This document shows, piece by piece, positions 10,220 to 18,694 of a stretch of 64,000 nt of DNA (position 1 is the first letter of the stretch; each line of letters begins with the position of its first letter). This stretch comes from Thioalkalivibrio sp. AKL19 (lineage in GTDB: Bacteria > Pseudomonadota > Gammaproteobacteria > Ectothiorhodospirales > Ectothiorhodospiraceae): assembly GCF_000420165.1 (NCBI RefSeq), contig NZ_ATUK01000002.1, positions 1-64,000 of the forward strand. Direction: 5' to 3'. The notes beneath the pieces were generated by a model, which was not told the origin of the DNA, made no database searches, and worked only from the letters and a program-made list of their open reading frames with translations. Made by a program: the position numbers and the translations under genes.

Positions 10220-11815
10220 TCAGTCCTTTCCGGGCGCCCCGCCAAATGCATCGCGCAGCCAGCCACGCAGGGCATCGAAGCCATGTTCCGCCTGCTCCGA
10301 AGGCGGCTGCATCCCCGGCACGAAGCCGCGCGCCCGGAACGGCTCCAGTAATTCCGGATCGCCCGAGATCACGTGAACCGGTACCGCCCAGCTCGCGTCC
10401 TGACCGGTAATCAGCGCGGCCGCCGGGTGATCGCCCAGCATGAAGAACAGCGTTTCCTCGTCGGCAAACCGGGCGGCGTAGGCCCCGGTGACCTCAAGCG
10501 AGTAGCGCACCGACTCCGCGTAGTACTCGCGCACGCGACCAAAGTCCCGCCACAGCGTCTCCGGCGCGGGCCCCTGGTCGGCCCACTGGTCAAAGATCGC
10601 GCCATCCCCGATCGCATCCCAGTCCTCCAGCACCGGCAGGATCGGCGTCCAGGGCGCATGCGAACTGACCAGCGCCAGCATCGCGAAGACCGGGTCTTCC
10701 GACCTAGCGCGCACCTCGCGCTCGAAGAACGACCAGGTGTACTGATCCGGCATGGTCACCCAGAAAAACGGCGGGCCGGCGTAGTCGAAGTCGTGCTTGT
10801 CCACGATCCGGTCCCAGCCGAACCACCGGCCCTCCGGCCAGTCGAGCTGGATCGCCGGCGCGAGCATGGCCGTGCGGTGCCCGGTCGTCTGGAAATCCTG
10901 CACCAGGGTATCGCGGGGCTCGGCCTGCAACGCGTCGTAGTGCCCGGCGTAGCGGACCTGCAGACCCGACAGCAGCGAGGCCTGCGCCAGCCACGACTGG
11001 CCGCCGGCAATCGGCGCCTCCAGCACCCCAGTCACCACGTGCAGGCCAGCGGCGTCGAGATCCTCGCCGATCGACTCGAGTCCCGGCACGATCACGGGCG
11101 CATAGCGCTCGTCGAAAACAGTGGAGACGCCATAGGACTCCACCAGGCCCAGAATCACGTCGACCCCGGCGAGCCCCGGCAGCGGCTGTGCCCCGGCCTG
11201 CTCGCGGCTTTGCTGCAGCCGCGCACGAAAGGCCCGGTTCTCCGCGATGGCCGCCTGCCCCGCCGTGATCTGCTGCTGCACCATGCCGGCCGCCGGCGCG
11301 ACCGTTCCGGCGGGCGCCACGTCGCGCATGCCGGCGGCCGTACCCACCAGGCCAAACGCCAGGAGCCCAACGGCAAGGGGCAGCGGCACCCGCCGCGCGC
11401 CTGCGGCACGGCTGCCCAGTGCATACAGGCCCCGAGCCGCCCCCCAGATCACCACGATCAGCCCGGCGATCAGGACGATGGCCAGCAACACCGTGGCCAG
11501 CAAGTCGAGATTCCCGGTCACCAACTGGTACACCGCATCCAGCAGTATCCAGTCCTGGATCAGGTTGAGCGGCCGGGTCAGACTGGCCCGGGTCAGGGCA
11601 TCGAACAACGCCAGCACCACCAGCGCCAGCAGGAGCCCGCCCGCCAGCCATGCCAACCCCCGCGCAAGCCGGCCCGCCGGCAGAAGCACGAACAGGCCCA
11701 CCAGCAGCACGGCCTCCCAGGCCAGCCAGTACGGTGCGAGCCCCGCGTAGCGCGGGGTTTCCAGACCCAGCAGCACCGCATTCAGCGCAACAAGGGTCAG
11801 CAGCAATCGCAGCAT
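10220..11815 (-). CDS. Membrane protein with sulfatase/alkaline-phosphatase-fold domain
   Basis: This 531-residue protein has about five N-terminal membrane helices (residues 1-165) followed by a large extracytoplasmic domain. The domain contains LVESYGVS (metal-site glutamate region), a Ser-rich segment GGQSWLAQASLLSG where the nucleophile would lie, and MLGDHPAA (metal-binding Asp-His). This matches the LTA synthase/phosphoethanolamine-transferase-like branch of the alkaline phosphatase superfamily. The substrate is unknown; transfer of a head group to an envelope glycan or lipid is a plausible role. It lies 13 bases after the cytochrome b561 gene, probably in one operon. Confidence 0.65.
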   Translation of the reverse strand: MLRLLLTLVALNAVLLGLETPRYAGLAPYWLAWEAVLLVGLFVLLPAGRLARGLAWLAGGLLLALVVLALFDALTRASLTRPLNLIQDWILLDAVYQLVTGNLDLLATVLLAIVLIAGLIVVIWGAARGLYALGSRAAGARRVPLPLAVGLLAFGLVGTAAGMRDVAPAGTVAPAAGMVQQQITAGQAAIAENRAFRARLQQSREQAGAQPLPGLAGVDVILGLVESYGVSTVFDERYAPVIVPGLESIGEDLDAAGLHVVTGVLEAPIAGGQSWLAQASLLSGLQVRYAGHYDALQAEPRDTLVQDFQTTGHRTAMLAPAIQLDWPEGRWFGWDRIVDKHDFDYAGPPFFWVTMPDQYTWSFFEREVRARSEDPVFAMLALVSSHAPWTPILPVLEDWDAIGDGAIFDQWADQGPAPETLWRDFGRVREYYAESVRYSLEVTGAYAARFADEETLFFMLGDHPAAALITGQDASWAVPVHVISGDPELLEPFRARGFVPGMQPPSEQAEHGFDALRGWLRDAFGGAPGKD

Positions 11816-11828
11816 CGGCGCCCCGGAA

Positions 11829-12413
11829 TCAGCGCCGAGCCGAACCGAAGGTCATTCGCTGCATCACGCCATCCCGACGCACGCGCCAGTGGTAGAACGC
11901 CGCCGCGATATGCCCGAGCGCCAGGAACAAGATGGCCATCCCCAGCGCCTGGTGCCAGCCGAACAAGATCTCCGAGAGGGCTTCGTTGTCCGGGAAAAAG
12001 CCCGGCAGGATTAACGGCCCCAGTTGGACCGGATAGCCACCGGCCGCGGTCGCCCACCACCCGATCACGGGCATCACGATCAGCAGGACATACAGCAGTC
12101 CGTGCACCACCTCCGAGCCGATCCGCTGCCACCTGGCGATTGCCACCGCGTAGGGCGGCTTCCCGTGGCGCAGCCGCAGCCCGATGCGCACCAGCATCAG
12201 TGCCAGAATCAGCACCCCGAAGCTCTTGTGCCAGGTGTAAAGGGTGTTGGTCGCATCCTCGCCGAAGCGCGCCTGCAACCCCTCGAAACCGAACCAGCCA
12301 ATCGTCCCGCCGAGACTCAGCGCGCCCAGCACCAATACCGCCACCAGCCAGTGCACCACCCGCTGGCCCCGGCTGTAACGCGGCCAGACACCGGAATCGT
12401 TGGTTGTTTGCAT
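11829..12413 (-). CDS. Cytochrome b561 family protein
   Basis: This 194-residue protein has four transmembrane helices. Each contributes histidines suitable for two b-type hemes: RVVHWLVA (helix 1), YTWHKSFGV (helix 2), SEVVHGLLY (helix 3), and FGWHQALGM with GHIAAAFYHW (helix 4). It is a membrane electron carrier of the bacterial b561/YodB type. The start at 12413 gives the typical short N-terminus; upstream codons overlap the divergent HAD gene. It is upstream of and probably co-transcribed with the sulfatase-fold gene. Confidence 0.88.
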   Translation of the reverse strand: MQTTNDSGVWPRYSRGQRVVHWLVAVLVLGALSLGGTIGWFGFEGLQARFGEDATNTLYTWHKSFGVLILALMLVRIGLRLRHGKPPYAVAIARWQRIGSEVVHGLLYVLLIVMPVIGWWATAAGGYPVQLGPLILPGFFPDNEALSEILFGWHQALGMAILFLALGHIAAAFYHWRVRRDGVMQRMTFGSARR

Positions 12414-12540
12414 GTCGAAGACCTCCTCGTCGCTTCCTTCCCAGCGTAGCAGTCCACTCCGACGGCCGAACGCCGTGAGTACCCCCAAAGGTGTTATCCG
12501 AATGGTCGCGCCGTCGCAGTTCCACGCTACCCTTGTACGG

Positions 12541-13287
12541 ATGAACCACGCACCCCGTCGCGAGCCTGTTCGACCTCGAGCGTTCGAACCCGGCCGTATC
12601 CGCTGTCTGACCTTCGACCTGGACGATACGCTGTGGCCGGTGATGCCGGTCATCCATCACGCCGAGGCGCGCTTCTACGCCTGGCTGCGCGAGCATGCCC
12701 CTGCGGTCTGCGAACGCTTTGATGCCGACTCCCTGATCCAGGCGCGCATGACCTTCATGCGCGCCGCCCCCGACCACGAGCGCCACGACCTGACCCGCCT
12801 GCGCAAGCGCTGGCTGCGCGAGTTGGCCGAGACCTGTGGCTGCTGCCCGGACCACCTTTCGAGCGAAGGCTTCCAGGTGTTCTGGGAGGCACGCAACGAG
12901 GTCACGCCCTATCCCGAAGCCGAAAGTGTGCTGACGACGCTGTCGCGTCACTTCCGCCTGGGCGCGATCAGTAACGGTAACGCGGATGTCTTTCGCACGC
13001 CCCTCGGGCAGTACTTCGACTTCGCCGTCGCCGCCGGCGAAGCGGGTGCGGCCAAGCCCGATCCGCATATCTTCGATCAGGCCCGCAAGCATGCGGGGAT
13101 GGAGCCCGACGCCATCCTGCACGTCGGGGACGACAGCACGGCGGACGTCCTGGGCGCGCTGCAGGCCGGCTTCCGGGCCGCCTGGTTCAACCCGCAATCC
13201 CTCCCCTGGGAACACGGTCACCCCCGCCCCTGCCTGACCCTCGGCCGCCTCGGCCAGCTGCCCCGGCAACTCGGCATCGAAACCTGA
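12541..13287 (+). CDS. HAD-family phosphatase, YigB-like
   Basis: This 248-residue cytoplasmic HAD hydrolase has motif I DLDDT (Asp26, Asp28), motif II Ser in AISNGN, the motif III lysine in KPDPHIFDQA, and motif IV VGDDSTADVLGA. The pattern matches YigB, which in E. coli dephosphorylates the riboflavin intermediate 5-amino-6-(5-phosphoribitylamino)uracil. The substrate is an inference from similarity; several HAD enzymes share this layout. The start lacks a strong ribosome-binding site. Divergent from the cytochrome b561 gene; a REP-like hairpin follows. Confidence 0.8.
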   Translation: MNHAPRREPVRPRAFEPGRIRCLTFDLDDTLWPVMPVIHHAEARFYAWLREHAPAVCERFDADSLIQARMTFMRAAPDHERHDLTRLRKRWLRELAETCGCCPDHLSSEGFQVFWEARNEVTPYPEAESVLTTLSRHFRLGAISNGNADVFRTPLGQYFDFAVAAGEAGAAKPDPHIFDQARKHAGMEPDAILHVGDDSTADVLGALQAGFRAAWFNPQSLPWEHGHPRPCLTLGRLGQLPRQLGIET

Positions 13288-13301
13288 CCCGGCGCCGCCT
13301 T

Positions 13302-13375
13302 CTGTAGGAGGCCAGCCCTCTAGCCGATGGGGCGCTGGTAAGCCCCGCATCGGCCAGAGGGCTGGCCTCCTACAG
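13302..13375. repeat. REP-like hairpin with 28-base arms
   Basis: The left arm 13302-13329 begins CTGTAGGAGGCCAGCCCTCT, and the right arm 13348-13375 is its complement with one mismatch. The loop can extend the stem through GGGGC/GCCCC. No uridine tract follows, so it is better read as a REP/BIME-type extragenic palindrome than as an intrinsic terminator, though it could protect the 3' end of the upstream mRNA. Confidence 0.8.
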
Positions 13376-13476
13376 GGGATACCCATTGGATGCGGGTCCA
13401 TCCCATGCTCCGGGATTGGCTTTAGTCCGCGATTCTTCCAAACTGCGCCCATGATCCCGACCGCCTCCCCGCGTCC

Positions 13477-14757
13477 ATGAAGCTCCTGTGCGTGGGCGAC
13501 ATCCATCTGGGCCGACAGCCGTCGCGCATCCCGCCCGCGGTGGACGAGGCGCTCGGCATCGTAAACCTCGGCCCGGCCGCTGCGTGGCGTCGCAGTGTCG
13601 ACTACGCCGTGGAACAGGGCATCGACGCGGTGCTGCTGGCCGGCGACGTAGTCGAACAGGAGGACGACTTCTACGAGGCCTACCGTGACCTGAGGGCGGG
13701 CGTCGAGCGCCTGACCGAGGCGGGCATCCGGGTACTCGGCGTCGCCGGCAACCATGACGTCCAGGTCCTGCCACGGCTGGCCGAATCCCTGCCGGCCTTC
13801 GAGCTGCTGGGGGCCGGCGGGCAGTGGGAAACCCGCGAGCTGCGCGGCCATGATGATCAGCGTCTACGGATTGCGGGCTGGTCGTTCCCCGAAGCGCGCG
13901 TAACCACCAATCCGCTGGAAGGCGATTTCCCCGCCCCCACAGACTGCCCCACCGTCGGGCTGCTGCACTGTGATCGTGACCAGTCCCGCAGCCCGCACGC
14001 CCCCGTACGCAGCAGCGATCTGGACGCCGCCCCGGTCGAGGCCTGGCTGCTGGGCCATATCCACCGCCCCGATCCACTCGCCGCGCCCCGGCCGATGGGC
14101 TATCTGGGCTCCCTGAGCGGCATGGATCCGGGCGAGCCCGGCCGCCATGGCCCCTGGTGTCTCGAGATCACCCCGGGCGGCGACCTCGCGATCGAGCAGA
14201 TTCCATTGGCACCGCTGTACTGGCATACCCTCGAGATCGCCGTGGATGGCCTGCAGCAAGCGGCCGATATCCACCGGCGGGTGACCGAGGCCCTGGAAGC
14301 CCTCCATACCGAGCTGGAGACCTGGAGCCACAGACCTGCGGCCGTCGGCTGCCGCCTGCGCTTTACCGGGCGCAGCGATCAGCGCCACGCGCTGGAGCGC
14401 AGCCTGCACGCCGACGACCCGCGCACCACACCGCAGGACCTCGGCGGCCGTTTGTATTTCGTCCACGACTGGCGCCTGGAGGCCCTGCCCGCCCTGGATC
14501 TGGCGGAACTCGCCGCGGGCAGCGATCCCGCCGCATTGCTGGCCCGCAAGCTGCAGTTGCTGCAAGGCCCGGATAACGCGGCCCGCAGCGAACTCCTGGA
14601 GAAGGCCCGCGACCCGCTCGCCCAAGTGATTCATGACCCGCGCTATCGCGCCCTCGCCCCCGACGTCCCGGATGACGAGGCGATCGCCCGCCACCTGGAA
14701 GCGGCCGCCCTGCACGCCCTTGACCGGCTGCTGCTCCAGCGCGAGAGCGAAGCGTGA
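13477..14757 (+). CDS. SbcD/Mre11-like DNA repair exonuclease (YhaO-like)
   Basis: This 426-residue protein has a calcineurin-like metallophosphoesterase domain with all Mre11 motifs: GDIHLG (Asp8, His10), LLAGDVV (Asp57), VAGNHD (Asn92, His93), LLHCD and LLGHIHRP. It would provide the Mn-dependent nuclease of an Mre11-Rad50-type complex. The partner ATPase gene starts 7 bases downstream. Of the two known bacterial versions, SbcCD and YhaON, the partner's hydrophobic insert favours the YhaO type. Confidence 0.88.
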   Translation: MKLLCVGDIHLGRQPSRIPPAVDEALGIVNLGPAAAWRRSVDYAVEQGIDAVLLAGDVVEQEDDFYEAYRDLRAGVERLTEAGIRVLGVAGNHDVQVLPRLAESLPAFELLGAGGQWETRELRGHDDQRLRIAGWSFPEARVTTNPLEGDFPAPTDCPTVGLLHCDRDQSRSPHAPVRSSDLDAAPVEAWLLGHIHRPDPLAAPRPMGYLGSLSGMDPGEPGRHGPWCLEITPGGDLAIEQIPLAPLYWHTLEIAVDGLQQAADIHRRVTEALEALHTELETWSHRPAAVGCRLRFTGRSDQRHALERSLHADDPRTTPQDLGGRLYFVHDWRLEALPALDLAELAAGSDPAALLARKLQLLQGPDNAARSELLEKARDPLAQVIHDPRYRALAPDVPDDEAIARHLEAAALHALDRLLLQRESEA

Positions 14758-14764
14758 GGGCCGC

Positions 14765-17700
14765 ATGAGACTGGACTCACTGGATATCGTCCGTCTGCCG
14801 GGCATCCATCCGGGGTTCCGCCTGGACGCCCTGGGGCCGGGCGTGAACGTGGCCATCGGGCCCAACGCGTCCGGAAAATCGAGCCTGGTGCGCGCCTTGC
14901 GAGCCGCCCTGTATACCCAGGAACTGCGCCAGACCGGAGTCCACATCGAGGCGACCTTCGTCGATGCCCAGGGCCCGTTACAGGCCCATCGGCTGGGGAC
15001 CGACTTGTCCTGGTCCCGCAACGGCGAACGCGTCGAAGCGCCCCCGCTGCCGGATCATCGCTTCATCGACTGCTACACCCTGCGCATCGAGGACCTGCTG
15101 AACGCCGACCACGGCACCGAGCAGGAGATCGGCCTGCGTCTGGCCCGCGAACTGGCCGGCGGCTACGACCTGCCCGCCCTGCGCGACGATCCCGCACTGA
15201 GCCTGAAGACGACCCATGCCCGCAGCGAGTCTCAGGCGCTGACGGCCACGGAACAGGAACTGCGCGAGCGCCGTCAGCAGCAACGCGGCCTGCAGCACGA
15301 CGAACAGCGCCTGACCGACCTGAAAGCGCAACGCCAGCAGACCCAGCGCGCCGCCCACGAGGCCGATCAGTACGCACGCGCCCTGGACCTGCTGGGGGCC
15401 CGCCGCGAACACCGGGATCTGGAGACCCGGATGGCGGCCTTGCCTCCCGGCCTGGAGGCACTCCGTGGCGACGAACTGCAACGCCTCGCCCCGCTCCAGG
15501 ACGAGTTGCGGCGCCTGGAACACGAACAACAACAGGCCCGTGAACGCCTGGAGGACGCCCGTCAGCGCCGCGAGGAAGCTGGCCTGGCGGACTCCGAGCT
15601 GCATACGGATTCCGTGGACGATCAACGCCCCGTGGCACGCAGGCTGCTGGAGCTGGAGAGGGGGCTGGAACAGGCGACGAGCGAGCTGCACGCGGCGCAG
15701 GCAACACTGCGCCAGGCAACCGAAGAACTGGGGGGCACGCCAGAGGCGGCTCCAGCCCTGGACCCCGCCACGCTCCACGGGGTGGAACAGTCCCTGGAGA
15801 CCCTGCGCGGGCTGCAGGCCGGCATCACGCAACGGGAAGACGAACTCGCCTCCCTGCCTCCGACCGAGGACGCCCTGCCCACCCCCGACACACTGCGCCG
15901 CGGCCGCGACGAGCTGCTGCACTGGCTGGGGTCTCCGCTCCCCGCCCCCTGGACCGGCCTGCGCCGGTTCGCCGCCGGGATCGCCCTGCTCGCGGCGAGC
16001 GGCGCCATTGGCACCGCGGCGGTGCTGGTACACCCCGCCTTCGCCGTACTCGCGCTCCCGGTCGCCTGGGGCGCCTACATCGCCGCTCGTCCGGCGACCG
16101 ACCGCATACCCCGCGAGGCGGCCAAGGCACGCTTCCGCGATACCGGTCTGGAGCCGCCCACGGACTGGGAGACCGACGCGGTCCGCGAGCGCCTGGCCCA
16201 CCTGGAGCGCGACCTGGAAGCTGCGGAGGCCGCGCGACGAACGGCGGAGCGCCGCGCTCGACTCGGACGCGAACTGCAAGAGCGGCGCGCCGCCCGCGAC
16301 CGGGAAGAGGCGCGCCTGAGTGACATTGCCAAGCAGGTCGGCTTCGACCCCGCCTGCATGGATGCCTCGCTGCAACGCTGGATCCACCTGACCGCGAACC
16401 ATGACCGGGCCCGCCAGGCCGTGAACACCGCACGGGCAGAGCAGGAACGCCTGACAGCCGAGCTGGAGGCGACCCGGGCACCCGTCATGGCCTTTCTCGC
16501 CCGGTATGCCGCGGCCCCTCCGGACCCCGCCCCTTCGGCGGATACCCTGGCTCAGCGCCTGGACCGTCTCGCCGCCCGGCTGCAGACGCGGGACACCGCG
16601 CAGCGCGAGGAAAAGGCCGCCCAGCGCGAACTCGAACGCCTGCAAGCGGACACGAACCGCACGCGAGAGCAGATCGCCGCGCTGTACGCAGCGGCCGGCC
16701 TGGAGAACGACGATGAATCGACCCTGCGCGAGAGGCTGCGCCTATGGCCCGACTGGCAGGAACTGAGCGTGCAACTGGGTAATGTGCGCGAACGCGAGCG
16801 CGAACGCCGCCGCCACCTCGAGGACCGCCCGGACTTGCTGGAGGCGGTCGAGGCCGATGCCACGGAGCCCCTGGAATCGCAACTTCAGACCCTGCGCGAC
16901 CAGGCGGCGGACCGCGACCGACTGAGCGAGGAGATCGCCCGCATCGAAGCGGCCATCGACCGCGCCGGCCATGAACGCCAGCTGGAATCCGCCCGCGCCC
17001 GCCGCGAACTCGCCCGCGACGCCCTGAGCGAGCGCCTCGACCAGGCCCTGTTTGCCACGGCCGGAAACTTTCTGCTGGACCAGGTCGAGATGGAACACGA
17101 ACAGGCGGTGCAGCCTGCGGCCCTGCGTCAGGCCCGGGAGTGGTTCCAGCGCTTCACTCGCCATCAATACGAACTTCAGTTCTCGCCCCATGCCACGGCC
17201 CGATTCAGCGCCCGCGAGACCGCCAGCGGGGCGACCCGCGCGCTCACCGAACTCTCCAGCGGGACGCGGATGCAGCTTCTGCTCGCCGTACGCATCGCCT
17301 TTGCGCTGGAGGCCGAGCGCGGCCGCAGCGCGCTCCCGCTCATCCTCGACGAGGCGCTGGGCACGGCGGACCCGGACCGCTTCCGGGCGGTGGCCGAAAG
17401 CCTGCAGGCACTGGCCCACGAGGCCGGCCGACAGGTCTTCTACCTGACCGCCCAGCCCGAAGATGCCCGTTACTGGCAGGCACAGGACTCCAGCGTCGAG
17501 ATCATCGACCTGGCCGCACGCCGCTGGGGACAGCAAACGCTGGGGAGCCCCGAACAGCTGACCCTTCCGGAAACCGAACCGGTACCCGCCCCCGGCAACG
17601 ATTCGCCCGAGGACTACGCCCAGCGGATCGGAGGCGTCCCGCTGATCGCCCCCTGGCAGGACCCGGCCGGCATCCATCTGTTTCACCTGCTGCGCGACCG

Positions 17701-18217
17701 TCTGGAGCTGTTGCAGCGCCTGCTGGAGCTGAGAGTGGATCGCCTGGGCGCGCTGGAGTCCCTGCTGCAAGGCCCCGCCGACTCCCTGCTGGACCACGCG
17801 GAACGCCAGATGCTTCAGGCCCGTAGCGAGGCCGCCCGCGCCTGGATTCGCGCCTGGCGCCAGGGTCGCGGCCGCCCGGTGGACCGCGCGGCCCTGGAGG
17901 CCTCCGAGGCGGTCAGTGCGACCTTCATCGACGCCGTCTCCGACCTGGCGAGCCAGCTGAATGGCGACGGCCAACAGCTCCTTGGCGAACTGGAGAACGG
18001 TACGGTCAAGCGCTTCCAGACCAGCGCCCGCGAACGGCTGTCCGAATGGCTCACCGACAACGGCTATATCGACCCGAACCCGGTCTTGACCGAAACCGAA
18101 CTCGAACACCGCGCCATCGCGACCCTGAAACCACACCACACCACACCGGAGCGGGCCGTCACCGAAGGCCAGGCCCTGGCCCGCGCCCTGCAAGCCGGCT
18201 TGCACCCGCCCGCCTGA
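14765..18217 (+). CDS. SMC/Rad50-like ATPase with hydrophobic insert (YhaN-like)
   Basis: This 1150-residue protein has a Walker A GPNASGKSS at residues 32-40, extended Gln/Arg/Glu-rich coiled coil, a hydrophobic stretch at about 401-440 that could form two membrane helices, more coiled coil, an ABC signature LSSGT at about 830, and Walker B LPLILDEALG at about 858. The hydrophobic hairpin replaces the CxxC zinc hook of SbcC, as in YhaN. An additional C-terminal region of about 220 residues (930-1150) has no motif I recognise. It presumably complexes with the upstream nuclease. The start at 14765 follows the upstream stop by 7 bases. Confidence 0.82.
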   Translation: MRLDSLDIVRLPGIHPGFRLDALGPGVNVAIGPNASGKSSLVRALRAALYTQELRQTGVHIEATFVDAQGPLQAHRLGTDLSWSRNGERVEAPPLPDHRFIDCYTLRIEDLLNADHGTEQEIGLRLARELAGGYDLPALRDDPALSLKTTHARSESQALTATEQELRERRQQQRGLQHDEQRLTDLKAQRQQTQRAAHEADQYARALDLLGARREHRDLETRMAALPPGLEALRGDELQRLAPLQDELRRLEHEQQQARERLEDARQRREEAGLADSELHTDSVDDQRPVARRLLELERGLEQATSELHAAQATLRQATEELGGTPEAAPALDPATLHGVEQSLETLRGLQAGITQREDELASLPPTEDALPTPDTLRRGRDELLHWLGSPLPAPWTGLRRFAAGIALLAASGAIGTAAVLVHPAFAVLALPVAWGAYIAARPATDRIPREAAKARFRDTGLEPPTDWETDAVRERLAHLERDLEAAEAARRTAERRARLGRELQERRAARDREEARLSDIAKQVGFDPACMDASLQRWIHLTANHDRARQAVNTARAEQERLTAELEATRAPVMAFLARYAAAPPDPAPSADTLAQRLDRLAARLQTRDTAQREEKAAQRELERLQADTNRTREQIAALYAAAGLENDDESTLRERLRLWPDWQELSVQLGNVRERERERRRHLEDRPDLLEAVEADATEPLESQLQTLRDQAADRDRLSEEIARIEAAIDRAGHERQLESARARRELARDALSERLDQALFATAGNFLLDQVEMEHEQAVQPAALRQAREWFQRFTRHQYELQFSPHATARFSARETASGATRALTELSSGTRMQLLLAVRIAFALEAERGRSALPLILDEALGTADPDRFRAVAESLQALAHEAGRQVFYLTAQPEDARYWQAQDSSVEIIDLAARRWGQQTLGSPEQLTLPETEPVPAPGNDSPEDYAQRIGGVPLIAPWQDPAGIHLFHLLRDRLELLQRLLELRVDRLGALESLLQGPADSLLDHAERQMLQARSEAARAWIRAWRQGRGRPVDRAALEASEAVSATFIDAVSDLASQLNGDGQQLLGELENGTVKRFQTSARERLSEWLTDNGYIDPNPVLTETELEHRAIATLKPHHTTPERAVTEGQALARALQAGLHPPA

Positions 18218-18362
18218 ACGGCACGGAGACGAAAACTCCGGGCGCCGCCTTGCGCTGCTGCGTGCGCTCCCCCCTGCGGCGATGTTTCGGTGCTATTGTG
18301 GAGAGACAACGCTTCGTGACCCCGCCTCGCTGGCGACACCCCGATGGAGACCCTGCTGCCCT

Positions 18363-18518
18363 ATGGCCAAACCGAACTACCAATACGAAAAGCGCCAGCG
18401 CGAGCTGAAGAAAGCCGCCAAGCAGGAAGAAAAACGCCAGCAGAAACGGGCACGCAATCAGTCGGATGACCCGTCCGGCGCCCCAGAGGACCCACCCCAT
18501 GAAGACCATGGATCGTAA
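18363..18518 (+). CDS. Small basic protein, 51 residues
   Basis: The protein starts MAKPNYQYEKRQREL and continues with Lys/Arg/Gln-rich sequence, ending in an acidic Asp/Pro/Glu tail. Small proteins beginning MAKPNY(Q)(F/Y)EKRQREL are widespread in gammaproteobacteria and usually left as hypothetical; this is from memory of the family. The highly charged sequence suggests an RNA- or ribosome-associated peptide, but nothing is known. The ORF overlaps the next small ORF by 20 bases. Confidence 0.72.
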   Translation: MAKPNYQYEKRQRELKKAAKQEEKRQQKRARNQSDDPSGAPEDPPHEDHGS

Positions 18519-18609
18519 GCGCGACAGCAAGAAGAAGGCCGAAAAGACACTGATGGAGAAACGCGCCGCCAAGGCGGAGAAGCGCAAGCCCAAGGTCTTT
18601 CTGCCCTGA
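18499..18609 (+). CDS. Tiny lysine-rich ORF, 36 residues
   Basis: This ORF reads MKTMDRKRDSKKKAEKTL and continues Lys/Arg/Ala-rich, ending KPKVFLP. It starts inside the 3' end of the preceding small gene in another frame and stops 21 bases before a strong intrinsic terminator, so it would sit on the same transcript. The second Met (18508) is an alternative start. The extreme Lys content is not explained by the overlapping frame, since most of the ORF lies beyond it. No function can be assigned. Confidence 0.5.
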   Translation: MKTMDRKRDSKKKAEKTLMEKRAAKAEKRKPKVFLP

Positions 18610-18630
18610 CCCAACCATTTCGGAACGCAC

Positions 18631-18676
18631 GACGCCGGCCTCCGGGGTTCTCCCCAGGTCGGCGTCTTTCGTTTCG
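18631..18676 (+). terminator. Intrinsic terminator
   Basis: GACGCCGGCCT (18631-18641) pairs with AGGTCGGCGTC (18656-18666) with a single G-T pair, and the loop can extend with CCGGGG/CCCC. A T-rich tract TTTCGTTTCG follows directly. It would end the transcript of the two small basic ORFs before the RIO kinase gene. Confidence 0.7.
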
Positions 18677-18694
18677 CCAACCCCGTACGCGCTC

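Noticed and set aside
9298-10410. Several Arg/Ser-rich open frames on both strands between fabA and the sulfatase-fold gene
   Set aside because: They read the same peptide (WMSERSRRRSEFSAA) from both arms of the inverted repeat; such frames are spurious products of GC-rich repeats and lack ribosome-binding sites.
13302-13375. Intrinsic terminator after the HAD phosphatase gene
   Set aside because: The stem is very long and no T tract follows on either strand; a REP-type palindrome explains it better.
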